A stretch of DNA of 50,793 nt from Maribacter sedimenticola (GTDB lineage Bacteria > Bacteroidota > Bacteroidia > Flavobacteriales > Flavobacteriaceae): contig NZ_FZNV01000012.1 in NCBI RefSeq assembly GCF_900188415.1, forward strand, positions 1 through 50,793. Direction: 5' to 3'. Made by a program: the position numbers and the translations under genes. Under the pieces are notes generated by a model. That model saw only the letters and a list, made by a program, of their open reading frames with translations, did no database searches and was not told where the DNA came from. Below are positions 1 through 8,812 of the stretch, in pieces. Each line of letters begins with the position of its first letter. The stretch's first letter is position 1.

Positions 1-120
1 CGTTCCTTGGAACGGGGCGGACGAGGGTCTTTACTTCTTTCTTTTTATGACGAAACATACTTTTTGATATAAGTGCCTCTTTCCTTTATAGTATCCTGTT
101 CCATTCATGTCAACGATATT

Positions 121-152
121 GCGGCGGAGGCCGCGATCGGGAATGCCCGATC
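121..152 (+). other. Two GC-rich hairpins just upstream of 5S rRNA
   Basis: Two perfect small hairpins lie back to back: a 5-bp stem (121-125 with 130-134) and a 7-bp stem (135-141 with 146-152, four-base loop). They end about 7 bases before the 5S gene. They are far more GC-rich than the surrounding spacer, so a structured processing leader in the rRNA precursor is likely. Bases 1-120 are either 23S-5S spacer or include the last bases of 23S rRNA; I could not place the 23S end. Confidence 0.45.
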
Positions 153-159
153 CAAAACT

Positions 160-268
160 TAGGTGGCCATGGCGACGGGGCCCACCCCTTACCATTCCGA
201 ACAGGGAAGTTAAGACCGTTTGCGCCGATGGTACTGCTATACCAAGTGGGAGAGTAGGTAGCCGCCTT
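160..268 (+). rRNA. rrf: 5S ribosomal RNA
   Basis: The segment has the conserved 5S core: a 5' strand beginning TAGGTGGC that pairs with the 3' end GCCGCCT, the loop with CCATTCCGAACAG, then GAAGTTAAG, and the 3' half with GATGGTACTGC and GTGGGAGAGTAGG. The length of about 109 bases is normal for Bacteroidetes 5S. It is the last gene of an rRNA operon whose 16S and 23S parts lie to the left of the window. The ends are set from the pairing of the terminal helix and could be off by a few bases. Confidence 0.95.
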
Positions 269-276
269 TTTCGAAA

Positions 277-307
277 GCCCCTTACAACTATGTAAGGGGC
301 TTTTTTT
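277..307 (+). terminator. Rho-independent terminator of the rRNA operon
   Basis: A perfect 9-bp stem (277-285 with 292-300) with a short loop is followed by seven T residues. It lies 9 bases after the 5S gene and ends the rRNA operon. A minus-strand transcript from the lipoprotein genes converges on it. Confidence 0.9.
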
Positions 308-374
308 ATGACCTAATGTTATATTATAAACAAATAGTAAGTGTTCTTGACCATTTGTATATAATGCCAATGTT

Positions 375-809
375 TTATTCTAACCTTATCCATTTTTGGT
401 AATTTCCTGCACCGCTATGGTTCACATCAACTCGTAAGGTATCGTCTTCTTGAAAGAACAAAATTGATGGATAATAATTAGAGTCACTACCTAATTCTTT
501 ATATTCAAAATTCATTTCAGAAACTGCTCTTATATCAAGCCATTTAATATCGTTTTTTTCAAAGCCAGACTCCACGGGATTAATAATTATACCCTGATTT
601 TCCAATACTTCAATGGTCATGCCATTGTTAATAGGATTATTTCCTCCTACTCTAATCCAATTTCCTTGTAGTTCTTCTAAGGTATATTCTTCCTCCTGTT
701 GAGTTTCTTCAATTGTTTCGTCCTCTACCAATTCACAAGATGAAAAAGCGAATAGTAGCATTAGCAATATCATTACCGGTTCAATAGTAAATAATGTTTT
801 ATGTGTCAT
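375..809 (-). CDS. Small lipoprotein of unknown function (144 aa)
   Basis: The N-terminus has a hydrophobic stretch (about residues 12-22) ending in FSSC, a lipobox with Cys25 as the lipidated residue, so the protein is probably exported and membrane-anchored. A second in-frame ATG at Met13 would give a more typical short signal peptide and may be the true start. An acidic Glu-rich linker (residues 26-45) follows. The rest, with ELQGNWIRV near residue 47 and alternating hydrophobic residues, reads like a small lipocalin-type beta-barrel; this is a guess from pattern only. The gene starts 7 bases after the stop of the 316-aa lipoprotein, so the two form an operon downstream of the HTCS regulator. 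No named family is recognised. Confidence 0.75.
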   Translation of the reverse strand: MTHKTLFTIEPVMILLMLLFAFSSCELVEDETIEETQQEEEYTLEELQGNWIRVGGNNPINNGMTIEVLENQGIIINPVESGFEKNDIKWLDIRAVSEMNFEYKELGSDSNYYPSILFFQEDDTLRVDVNHSGAGNYQKWIRLE

Positions 810-816
810 AATTAAT

Positions 817-1767
817 TTATTTTATTGAAAATTTATAATACAGTTTTTTATCATCCGCCACAGGCACTTCAGAAACGAGTATATAATTGCCAGGGGTAAG
901 GTTTGCCTCGAAGTATCCGGTGGTGCCACTTGGTAGGTTGTTCATGCCACCCAAAAAAATAAATCCTTTTGGGGCTGGACTTCTTAGTCCCTTTGGGTTC
1001 ATCCAATTCAACCATTCCAATAAATCGGGTAATTCGGCAGAATCGTCATAGCGCACCAGATTGATGTCGTGACCCAAAAAGTGTTCATATACCGTCTGGT
1101 CCTCAAATTGCACTTGAAAGATTTGCTTTCCCGAAGAAACACTGTCTTTCAGTACGATACCTTTTGTACTGGATATGTTGATTTGGGCAGTTGCTTTTGG
1201 AGGTTGTAGTAACGTTTTGTCTTCCGTTACAATAATTTGCTTGAACATACCATGGCTGGTATGCCAAGATCCGTCCATCATTTTTACATAGCATTCCATA
1301 ATATAGAGGCCAGGTTCAAGATAGACGGTGCTTTTTGCCGTATTTTCAGGGGAAATAAGTCCCGTACCCCCCATGTACCTTACTTTTTGAAACCATTCTG
1401 GTAACTTGCCAAAAGCCAATATGGCATTGTCCATATCACCGTCCATGATACGTTTCATGCCTTCTTCAAAGGGGGGAAGGATATCGTTTTTGGTATCCAC
1501 TGCGGATTTGCCAGCAGGATATAGATCCAGTAATATAAAATGGACTTCCGCGGATTCATTTTTATAGGTCAACGTGTTCCAGCCGGAGTTTAGGGTATCT
1601 TTTGAGATAAACTCCATACCACGAGTAAGTATGTTGACCATACCGGAAGTTTTATCAATGGTTGCCGATTCAAGTTTTGACTTTTCACTTTTCGGGTTTT
1701 CCCTACATCCTAATAACCCTAGAAATAGACCGCTCCAAAGGAATATATGTTTGTTTATAGATTTCAT
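817..1767 (-). CDS. Lipoprotein with two cupredoxin-like repeats (316 aa)
   Basis: The signal peptide ends in LLGC, giving lipidated Cys21. The mature part looks like two copies of one beta-rich domain. Copy one (about residues 43-182) contains HFILLDLYPAGKS and then GGTG...LEPGLYIMECYV. Copy two (about 205-316) contains HFLGHDINLVRYDDS and then GGMN...LTPGNYILVSEVP. Copy one keeps Cys159, His169, His172 and Met174 in the order seen in blue-copper-like cupredoxins; copy two lacks them. Exported cupredoxin-fold proteins bind copper or take part in electron transfer, but no function is shown here. The gene lies between a 44-codon ORF (10 bases upstream) and the 144-aa lipoprotein gene (7 bases downstream), all reading away from the HTCS gene, which may control them. 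Confidence 0.8.
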   Translation of the reverse strand: MKSINKHIFLWSGLFLGLLGCRENPKSEKSKLESATIDKTSGMVNILTRGMEFISKDTLNSGWNTLTYKNESAEVHFILLDLYPAGKSAVDTKNDILPPFEEGMKRIMDGDMDNAILAFGKLPEWFQKVRYMGGTGLISPENTAKSTVYLEPGLYIMECYVKMMDGSWHTSHGMFKQIIVTEDKTLLQPPKATAQINISSTKGIVLKDSVSSGKQIFQVQFEDQTVYEHFLGHDINLVRYDDSAELPDLLEWLNWMNPKGLRSPAPKGFIFLGGMNNLPSGTTGYFEANLTPGNYILVSEVPVADDKKLYYKFSIK

Positions 1768-1777
1768 ACAATAGGTT

Positions 1778-1912
1778 TTATCTTTTACAGATGTTGAATG
1801 TTTTTATCACTTTATTGTCCTCCAATATTTTCAATTTGTAGGTGCCTTTTTCCAAATGATCAATAGGAACATAGATGCTACATCGATCTGTTTTGAACAA
1901 TTTTAAATGCAT
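1778..1912 (-). CDS. Cryptic 44-aa ORF ahead of the lipoprotein operon
   Basis: A short frame starts with ATG at 1912 and stops with TAA at 1778, 10 bases before the start of the 316-aa lipoprotein gene. The product includes YVPIDHLEKGTYKLKILED and ends in FNICKR. The pattern (a short strand, a KGTY turn, then two strands) matches the last beta-strands of small secreted Bacteroidetes beta-sandwich domains. It has no signal peptide, and two in-frame stops lie just upstream of the ATG, so it is not simply an extension of a longer frame. It is either a real small protein translated with the operon or the leftover C-terminus of a decayed secreted protein. Codon use looks protein-like, but confidence is limited. 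Confidence 0.45.
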   Translation of the reverse strand: MHLKLFKTDRCSIYVPIDHLEKGTYKLKILEDNKVIKTFNICKR

Positions 1913-1967
1913 GTTTCAATTTTAGAACAGCATAAAAGTAGCCTAGGAATTTGTATAGGGATTGTAG

Positions 1968-1992
1968 ATATGTTCCAAAGACTAGAACATAT
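1968..1992. promoter_or_regulatory. Perfect 8-bp inverted repeat, candidate operator
   Basis: ATATGTTC (1968-1975) and GAACATAT (1985-1992) are exact reverse complements separated by 9 bases. There is no T-run, so it is not an ordinary terminator. The centre lies about 70 bases upstream of the 44-codon ORF and just after the stop of the HTCS gene. That is a sensible place for a regulator-binding site controlling the lipoprotein operon. The same stretch has a TATGTTTG match to the -7 box on the minus strand, about 90 bases before the ORF. The assignment is inferred. Confidence 0.4.
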
Positions 1993-2027
1993 GTTACAAC
2001 AAACATAACTTGCTTATAAACATAATG

Positions 2028-5000
2028 TTAGGCCTTAAACGCCGAAGGTGTTTTGCCAAAAAATTCTTTAAAACAGCGGTTAAAGTATGACGGGGTGGTA
2101 AAACCTACTTGATAGGCAACCTCAGAAACAGATGCATCTGTATTGCGCAATAAATCACTTGCCAGTTTTAATCTTTGTGAACGTATGAATTCTGTGGTAG
2201 ACATTCCTACGATAGCCGTAAGCTTACGGTGTAACTGTGTCCTGCTCATACCCATTTGCCTGCAAAAAAATTCGCTATTGAAATCGGGGTCCGAAATATG
2301 GGTATCCAAAACCTTTTTAAGTTGACTAAGGAACCTACTTTCTGTTGAAGTAATTGCAATATCTGGTGTGATGCTCAAATATTGACTGAAATGCTTTTGT
2401 AATTTGAGGCGTAGATCTATTAGTTTTTGAACAGTAATCACCAATTTTTCACGATTAAAGGGTTTGTTGATGTAGGCATCGGCCCCGGTTCTTAGACCTT
2501 CAATCTCATGTTGCTCCCCGCTTTTGGCAGTTAAGAGAATAATGGGGATATGGCTGGTTCTAGTGTCAAATTTTAAAGTATTGCACATTTTGATACCATC
2601 CATAACCGGCATCATAACATCACTGATAATCAAATCAGGATTCAATTCAAACGATTTTTGTAAACCCTCTTCTCCATTTGTGGCTACTTCAATCCTGTAA
2701 TTGGTTTTAAATATGGATTTGATGTATTGTCTAATATCTATGTCGTCTTCTACCAGTAAGAGCAATGGCTTTTGGCTGCTTCGCTCTAATTCAGTAGAAT
2801 TATTCAATGCATAATTCAAATTTGAATCAATCTTTTTCACCTCTTTTGACCTAGCAATTTCATTTGTTGCGAAGTATGAGGCTTCTGTAGGTATGTTAAC
2901 GGTAAACTGCACTCTATTTGCTTGGTCTAATTGGGCTATTACACTTCCGTGTAAACGAGTCGTTAACTCCTTAACCAGAGACAAACCTATTCCCGCTCCA
3001 TTATTATTTTTATCTGTTTGATAAAACCTGTCAAATATTCTGGAGAGGTCTTCTTGTGCAAGCGAATGCGAATCATTTATGACACTTACGATCAAGTGAT
3101 GCTCTTGTTGTTGTGCATTAAAAGTTATTTTTCCTTTGGACGAAGTGTATTTAATGGCATTGGAAAGTAAATTTGAAATTATTTTTTCTAAAGCATCGCG
3201 ATCAAACCAGGCTAATTTTTGGACTTTAATCTGCTGCTCAAAATCAAGCCCTTTTACTTTTGCTTGAAATTCAAAGGAACTCAAAACTTCATTAAGAAAT
3301 ATTTTTAGATTATCCTTACTTACATTCAATTCCAACTTTCCAGATTCCAATTTGGAAAGGTCAAGCATTTGATTGACAAGGTTCAACAACCGGTCTGCAC
3401 TTCTTTTGACTAAATTCAGTTCTTTTTTGTCCTGCTCATGTAGCCCTTTTTTTGCAAGTTGGTTTTCTACAGGTCCGGAAATAAGTGTCAACGGAGTCCT
3501 GATTTCGTGCGAAATATTAGTATAGAGGCGGTTTTTTAATTCATCCAGTTTTTGCAGACGCTCTTTTTCATCTTGCTCTTGGGCAAGTTCCATTTTCATT
3601 TGCCAACGCCATCTTAAATAATGATAGATGCCAAATAATAGGAGTAACAGAGCCAAGATATAACCGGCTTTGGCCAAATTGGTCCAATACCAGGGTTTTA
3701 AGATAGTAAATGAATAAGTGGTGGGTTCGTTGTTCCAAATGCCATCATAATTACTCGACAGTACCTGAAATTCGTATTTATTGGGAGGCAGGTTGGTATA
3801 ATGTGCCACATTATTATTGCCGGCACTTATCCAATCAGCATCGTTATTTACTAAGCGGTATTTATATAGGTTCAATTCTGGTTGCGCAAACTGTAGGGAA
3901 GAAAATGTGAACGATAGGGTGTTTTCTTTGTGCCCTAGTTTTAATTCATTTGAAAAAGGAATTTCTTTATTGAATACTTCCAGTTTGGTCAATGTAGTTT
4001 TTGGAGGGACAGGATTTGTTTTGAGGTCCTTTGGGTTAAACCAATTGAGCCCTTTTATTCCTCCAAAATATAAAATGCCATTAAGATCTTTATGAAAGGC
4101 CCCGGCATTAAATTCGTACGACTGTAACCCAAAGTAATTGCTGTAATTTTCTATAGCTGAAATGGAATCATTTTCAATTTTGAGTTTAGTAATTCCTTTG
4201 TTGGAACTTAACCATAGATTTCCAGCAGCGTCAGGTAAAATGCCATAAATGATGTCATTGGGCAGACCTTCTTTTCTGGTGTAGGTTTTTATAGTATTTT
4301 CTTTAATGTTGTATGATTTCAGACCATTGCCATTAGTGCCAATCCAAAGCACGGGGTTATCGTAGTGCAATGAAAAAATTCTATCAGATATACCTTCAAC
4401 TTCCAGAAATTTATTCGCCATTATGTCAAGACGGTAGAGTCCATCAAACTCCGTACCTACCCAAAGGGTGTTTGTATCACCTTGCGTAATAGTATTAATA
4501 TCCTGTTCAAGAGTACTTATATAATAATTTGAGGCCAAACTTGAATTTTCCGAGGTAAATTGTTTTGTTATTCCTTTGTTTTCATCAAACTGCAAGAGAC
4601 CATGATTGGTGCAAAGCCACATATTCCCCGAAATATCTTTAAAAATTTTTAAAATAGTAAATTGTGTTGTTTCCTTATATACAGTCATTTTACCATTGGC
4701 ATCCATCTTTTGAAGTCCGTTATTCAAATGCCCAATCCATAAGCTCCCTTCATCATAAAATAAGCTAACTATTCTATTTCCCAAAAGATCCGAATTCGTA
4801 GTTGAATAGGTGTTGTAATTTTGGGCAACCAAGTCTATTTTGGTCAACCCTTGGTCTTCAGTGCCAACCCAAATGGTGTTTTCGTCACTGGTGGTGATGG
4901 CTCTTATACCGTCTATGTTAACATTTTGGGATACCTGATCATCCGTCAGTACATTGAATTTTTTTAAGTAAGCATCATAGTAACATACCCCATTTCCTTG

Positions 5001-6017
5001 CGTTCCTATCCAAATGACTCCGGCATTGTCTTCAAGCATAAAAAACAAAGAATTGGAACTAAGCGCATAGGGGTCGTTCTTTTTATAAATAAAGTTTTGG
5101 ACGGTTTGTAAACTGAAATCCACCAAAAACAGACCAAGCCTTTCAGTAGTAATCCAGAGTCGATCATGTTTGTCGACCAAAAGGTCTTTAACGATTAAAT
5201 TATCGGGAAGGGGATAATTGTCAAATCCTGTAAATGATTTAAAGCCAGTATCGTTTTTAGACTTTAAGTAGAGCCCTTTCTCATAGCTCCCTAGAAATAC
5301 GGTGCCTGTCTTAGATTTTGCGAACCGACTGAATATAGTTTCAGGAGTAAGTTCAATAAACCGGTAGTCGTCATCTTTAATTTCAATTATACCATCATCT
5401 GTGGTTGCAAGAATGGTCTTGTAATCTGTCTCCAAAAAACTGCATACTGCAAAATGTTTATCTTTTGGTTTTAAGATTTGAATAGTATCCTTGGTTTGAT
5501 GGTCTATTTTGAAAAGCCCTTCCCCATAAGTGCCAATGTAATAATTTTGGTTGGTATCTTGATCAACTGTGATTACCTGTTCAAATTTAGGAACTTCATG
5601 AAAGCTGTCAGTTTCATGCTGGTAATAATTTAATTTGCCTGAGTTGGCCACGACCCATAATATTCCGGCCCTATCAACAAACAATTCACCGGAAATATAC
5701 TTTACTTCCCGTTTGGTCTCACCGGAGGGAACATTGTAATGGGTAAATTCCCTACCATCATATTTGTTAAGCCCATCTTCGGTATTAAACCATATAAAAC
5801 CGATTGTATCTTGGGCAATACTCAAAACACTATTTTGGGAAAGCCCTTCGTTCACCGTTAAATTACTGAAGGAAAATTGCTTGCGTATTGAGGATTCTTT
5901 TTGGCTGTGTACCACAGGACAATTGATCAAAAAAGATATAATCAATATTAAAATGTATGATGTGACCGAACGGTTGTTGAAAATGAGCTTTTTTTTTCTA
6001 GAAATAATTCGCAGCAT
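2028..6017 (-). CDS. Hybrid two-component system sensor/regulator (HTCS, 1329 aa)
   Basis: One polypeptide holds sensing, phosphotransfer and DNA binding. After a signal peptide (about residues 15-38) come some 14 two-component propeller repeats (repeated LWIGT, IWFNTEDGL, NLWLSSNKG blocks, about 45-690), a Y_Y_Y domain (about 700-775), one membrane helix (about 780-800), a HisKA domain with His837 in NISHEIRTPL, a HATPase domain with GAGIGLSLV near 1006, a receiver with Asp1133 in DLIISDVMMP, and a C-terminal AraC-type helix-turn-helix (about 1220-1329). All catalytic residues seem present. HTCS proteins sense ligands in the periplasm and activate nearby operons, often for glycan use. No susC/susD or glycosidase genes are near. 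The natural target is the small ORF and two lipoprotein genes just downstream on the same strand. The ligand is unknown. Confidence 0.95.
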   Translation of the reverse strand: MLRIISRKKKLIFNNRSVTSYILILIISFLINCPVVHSQKESSIRKQFSFSNLTVNEGLSQNSVLSIAQDTIGFIWFNTEDGLNKYDGREFTHYNVPSGETKREVKYISGELFVDRAGILWVVANSGKLNYYQHETDSFHEVPKFEQVITVDQDTNQNYYIGTYGEGLFKIDHQTKDTIQILKPKDKHFAVCSFLETDYKTILATTDDGIIEIKDDDYRFIELTPETIFSRFAKSKTGTVFLGSYEKGLYLKSKNDTGFKSFTGFDNYPLPDNLIVKDLLVDKHDRLWITTERLGLFLVDFSLQTVQNFIYKKNDPYALSSNSLFFMLEDNAGVIWIGTQGNGVCYYDAYLKKFNVLTDDQVSQNVNIDGIRAITTSDENTIWVGTEDQGLTKIDLVAQNYNTYSTTNSDLLGNRIVSLFYDEGSLWIGHLNNGLQKMDANGKMTVYKETTQFTILKIFKDISGNMWLCTNHGLLQFDENKGITKQFTSENSSLASNYYISTLEQDINTITQGDTNTLWVGTEFDGLYRLDIMANKFLEVEGISDRIFSLHYDNPVLWIGTNGNGLKSYNIKENTIKTYTRKEGLPNDIIYGILPDAAGNLWLSSNKGITKLKIENDSISAIENYSNYFGLQSYEFNAGAFHKDLNGILYFGGIKGLNWFNPKDLKTNPVPPKTTLTKLEVFNKEIPFSNELKLGHKENTLSFTFSSLQFAQPELNLYKYRLVNNDADWISAGNNNVAHYTNLPPNKYEFQVLSSNYDGIWNNEPTTYSFTILKPWYWTNLAKAGYILALLLLLFGIYHYLRWRWQMKMELAQEQDEKERLQKLDELKNRLYTNISHEIRTPLTLISGPVENQLAKKGLHEQDKKELNLVKRSADRLLNLVNQMLDLSKLESGKLELNVSKDNLKIFLNEVLSSFEFQAKVKGLDFEQQIKVQKLAWFDRDALEKIISNLLSNAIKYTSSKGKITFNAQQQEHHLIVSVINDSHSLAQEDLSRIFDRFYQTDKNNNGAGIGLSLVKELTTRLHGSVIAQLDQANRVQFTVNIPTEASYFATNEIARSKEVKKIDSNLNYALNNSTELERSSQKPLLLLVEDDIDIRQYIKSIFKTNYRIEVATNGEEGLQKSFELNPDLIISDVMMPVMDGIKMCNTLKFDTRTSHIPIILLTAKSGEQHEIEGLRTGADAYINKPFNREKLVITVQKLIDLRLKLQKHFSQYLSITPDIAITSTESRFLSQLKKVLDTHISDPDFNSEFFCRQMGMSRTQLHRKLTAIVGMSTTEFIRSQRLKLASDLLRNTDASVSEVAYQVGFTTPSYFNRCFKEFFGKTPSAFKA

Positions 6018-6113
6018 CTCACAGCATTTTAAACAAAGGCAGGGTGGAACATTTAATTAATTTCACTACCTAAAAGATAAGCATTTATTAAATGTCACAT
6101 CATAAATACAATT

Positions 6114-6373
6114 TTACACCCTCGGCAGATCGCCGTTTCATTTTAATGGCAATGCTGAATTGTCTATTAAATACTTGTCTACCTTCTGAAATCGCCCAAT
6201 CAAATAAGGGATTGACCTTTTTTGATTAACACCAGCAAATACACCTGCAACATTAGTTTTATAATTATTTTGAGATGCTTTAATATTTGTTCTATCATCT
6301 ATTTCTTTGCCCAAATGGCTAACGACAGTATTTTCAGAGTCAGTAAAACCTAAAGCTAATAATGATAATTTTT
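6114..6373 (-). pseudogene. Decayed 3' fragment of gltD
   Basis: The minus strand encodes a degenerate copy of the last 85 or so codons of the intact gltD at 8813-10279. Matching blocks include LLALGFTDSEN (intact LLAMGFTGSET), an identical RTNIKAS, NYKTNVAGVFAG (intact NYQTNIPGIFAA), then ALPLK and NGDLPRV before the stop. By eye about 60% of residues match in the best part. WAISEGRQ is present only in a shifted frame, about 20 bases are missing between two copies of AGACAAG, and a TGA stop interrupts the frame just before NGDLPRV. There is no start codon or upstream gltD sequence, so the fragment is dead. It begins again downstream of the Ig-repeat lipoprotein gene, which suggests that gene arrived by recombination in the gltD 3' end. 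The remaining bases in 6018-6503 hold nothing else I can identify. Confidence 0.88.
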
Positions 6374-6503
6374 AATTTTCATTATTTTTTAGTTCACGGA
6401 ATTTCTTATAGTTGTATGACGGGATTTTAATTCATTTAACTTTCGTCAAGAATATTAATTTTAACACTACAACTAAGTAAAGGCTTGATTATTAATTTTT
6501 CTG

Positions 6504-8672
6504 TCAATTATGTTTAAATCCCCAGTTTCCAGATATACCGAATATGTTTCCATCAATAATATTATCTGTAATTTTAGAAGTCTCGTAATGTTCTTTGTAT
6601 GGTTGTATCACTTTTTGAATGTATTCATCATATGTGCTAATATTATCAAAAGAACTTAAATCTGAATAATCTACTTCGAACAACTCATTCTCAAATGAAT
6701 TATATATGCTTAAACTAGACATTACTTCAGGTAATTGTGGGATATATAAAGAATTAGATTTAGAACTGTCGTAGATAACATTAAAACTTTGGTAGCCTAC
6801 AGTATTTCCAAATGTAAGATATAACCTTCCTACCGTATGTCCATCACCTGCATTTTTTAAAATAATCTCACTTTTGTTTTGGGTATATCCAATTAACCAA
6901 TTTGGAATCGTGTATTCCAATAAAGGTTTCCCCTCTCGTATTGTGTTGTATTGATTCAATCTAAAATGATGTTTGTATTTACTGAATATATCAGGATAAT
7001 AATAGGTGACTTGATTGCCGAATTGTTGTTCTTGCCTATTGAGATTTGTAAAAAGTTCGTGATAAATATCATTATCAAAATCATCTTCCGATTCGTATCC
7101 CCAAATTTCTAGCGCTGAATTTGTATTCCCTATGATATTATTGAGACTAATAGATTCTGTTTTAACCAAGGTATTATGAAAATCGTTTTTGTTAATATTG
7201 AAATCTGCGTCCCAGGGATTTTCAATTTTAATATAACTATAGGGCATGTCTTTGAATAAATCAGTACCAATTAAATAAGCATTCTCAGGAAACTGTTGTT
7301 TATAACCTTGATATTGAACTATATTCATTATTTGGTCATAATAGATTTGAAAATTTCGGCCTTTTGCACTAACATTATCAGCTTCTTCAAAATCGATTGT
7401 ATTTACACTTTTTAATGAATAGTTGGAACCATAAGGAGGCGTAAAATGGATGAATTCAAAATTTTCACGTGTCAAGTTTTGAACAACTGTCATGTCTGTG
7501 TCTATCCAACTACCACGATTTTCATCTGCGATAAATGAAACCATGTACTCCTTATTTGGCGGAAATTCATCAGGAGCATGCATTACTACTTGTTTGTCAC
7601 CAACCTCAGCAGAATAATAGGTTATTGGACTTCCGTCCATTTCTGACACTAGAACCCAAAAGGAACGCCATGTATTTTCTAAAAAACCTTCATCCATTTG
7701 TACAGTAAATAACCTTCGTAATATTTTTGTATTGATTTCAATGGTAGTAGTATTGTTAAGTTTATCTGTTGCTGTCAATATAAAAATAGCATCGCCCACA
7801 GCAAAATCATCAGGGTTAATCTCCAAAGGTTTTGGTTGGTCGGGGTATGCCTCCATTATTATAACATCATTTAAGGAAATTTTAAAATCAACAATTTCAG
7901 AAAAATCATCCGATAAACTTGGTTCAAGTAATAACAATGTATCTAATATTTTCCCTTCAGATATTGATTCCAATTTAATCTCTGGTCCTGTATTATCTGA
8001 AATAAAATTTACTTCATATACGGCTATGTTTTCAGCTTCATCTAAAGCTTCAATCTTGAATATATTTTCTCCATCTTCTAGTGCTAAAGTGTTTAAGGCA
8101 ACGGTATAATTATCATCTTTAATATCACTCAATAGATTGTTGTTCACAAATGTTTTTATAGAAGACAAACCTTCATTATCATATACAGAGAAAACAACAG
8201 TATTATCTTCTCCGCTAATTATGGTTCCAGTTTTTAAAGTAACTTCATTAATCACAGGGAGCTCATTGTCTATATTTATAGTTTGTTCTTGAGAAGCTAT
8301 ATTACCGGAGTTATCGGTAGCGGTTATTTTTAATTTGTAGTTTTTAAGTTTATTTGTGGCACCAATTTTTGATGTAAAGGATGAAATGTCAATTATGATT
8401 TGATAGGGGGCTGTTATGTCTTCTCCGACTTTTTCATTATTTATAAAAGCTTCAGTTTTTGCAATACCTCCAACATCTTTTACATCTATGTTGACTTCAA
8501 TTTTATTGCTCACTACAATTGTTTCGGTTGGTTTGGTCTGTTGAAAACCTGCAATAGTAAATTCGACTTTAGGAGCGATGATATCAAATTCTGATTTATG
8601 AGAATCTTCAGTGTCATTCGAACATGAGATAAAAATAAAAATGATTAGTACGTAGAGAAGGTGCTTAACCAT
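6504..8672 (-). CDS. Ig-repeat surface lipoprotein of unknown function (722 aa)
   Basis: The signal peptide ends in FISC, making Cys17 the lipid anchor. Residues 30-320 hold three or four bacterial Ig-like modules, each with a phrase such as KITATDNSGNIA, KIEALDEAENIA or ILTATDKLNNTT. This family is common in cell-surface and adhesion proteins. The C-terminal 400 residues belong to no family I recognise; they are rich in Tyr, Asn and Phe and look like an extracellular beta-rich domain. The gene stands alone, with a gltD remnant downstream and intact gltD upstream, and its base composition looks more AT-rich than the neighbouring gltBD. That fits transfer from elsewhere. It may bind a ligand or surface, but this is inferred. 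I saw no clear promoter box. Confidence 0.85.
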   Translation of the reverse strand: MVKHLLYVLIIFIFISCSNDTEDSHKSEFDIIAPKVEFTIAGFQQTKPTETIVVSNKIEVNIDVKDVGGIAKTEAFINNEKVGEDITAPYQIIIDISSFTSKIGATNKLKNYKLKITATDNSGNIASQEQTINIDNELPVINEVTLKTGTIISGEDNTVVFSVYDNEGLSSIKTFVNNNLLSDIKDDNYTVALNTLALEDGENIFKIEALDEAENIAVYEVNFISDNTGPEIKLESISEGKILDTLLLLEPSLSDDFSEIVDFKISLNDVIIMEAYPDQPKPLEINPDDFAVGDAIFILTATDKLNNTTTIEINTKILRRLFTVQMDEGFLENTWRSFWVLVSEMDGSPITYYSAEVGDKQVVMHAPDEFPPNKEYMVSFIADENRGSWIDTDMTVVQNLTRENFEFIHFTPPYGSNYSLKSVNTIDFEEADNVSAKGRNFQIYYDQIMNIVQYQGYKQQFPENAYLIGTDLFKDMPYSYIKIENPWDADFNINKNDFHNTLVKTESISLNNIIGNTNSALEIWGYESEDDFDNDIYHELFTNLNRQEQQFGNQVTYYYPDIFSKYKHHFRLNQYNTIREGKPLLEYTIPNWLIGYTQNKSEIILKNAGDGHTVGRLYLTFGNTVGYQSFNVIYDSSKSNSLYIPQLPEVMSSLSIYNSFENELFEVDYSDLSSFDNISTYDEYIQKVIQPYKEHYETSKITDNIIDGNIFGISGNWGFKHN

Positions 8673-8760
8673 ATCAGGAGTTATATTGTATGTATAACGA
8701 AACTAAGATATTAAGAATATTTTAATTAAATTTTTCTTTCAAGCGTTGATTTACACAGAT

Positions 8761-8782
8761 AAAAAACCACCCATTTGGGTGG
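8761..8782 (-). terminator. Rho-independent terminator of gltBD
   Basis: A perfect 6-bp GC-rich stem (8767-8772 with 8777-8782) with a four-base loop is followed on the minus strand by six T residues. It lies about 30 bases past the gltD stop and ends the gltBD transcript. The decayed gltD fragment at 6114 lacks this hairpin. Confidence 0.85.
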
Positions 8783-8812
8783 CTTAGATTTTTTAATTCA
8801 GATTACAATAAA

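Noticed and set aside
107..370. Open frames across the 5S rRNA region
   Set aside because: They cover the rRNA gene and its terminator, which fully explain the sequence.
2028..6017. Repeated LWIGT-like blocks suggesting a repeat array
   Set aside because: They are the propeller blades of the HTCS sensor domain and diverge at the DNA level.
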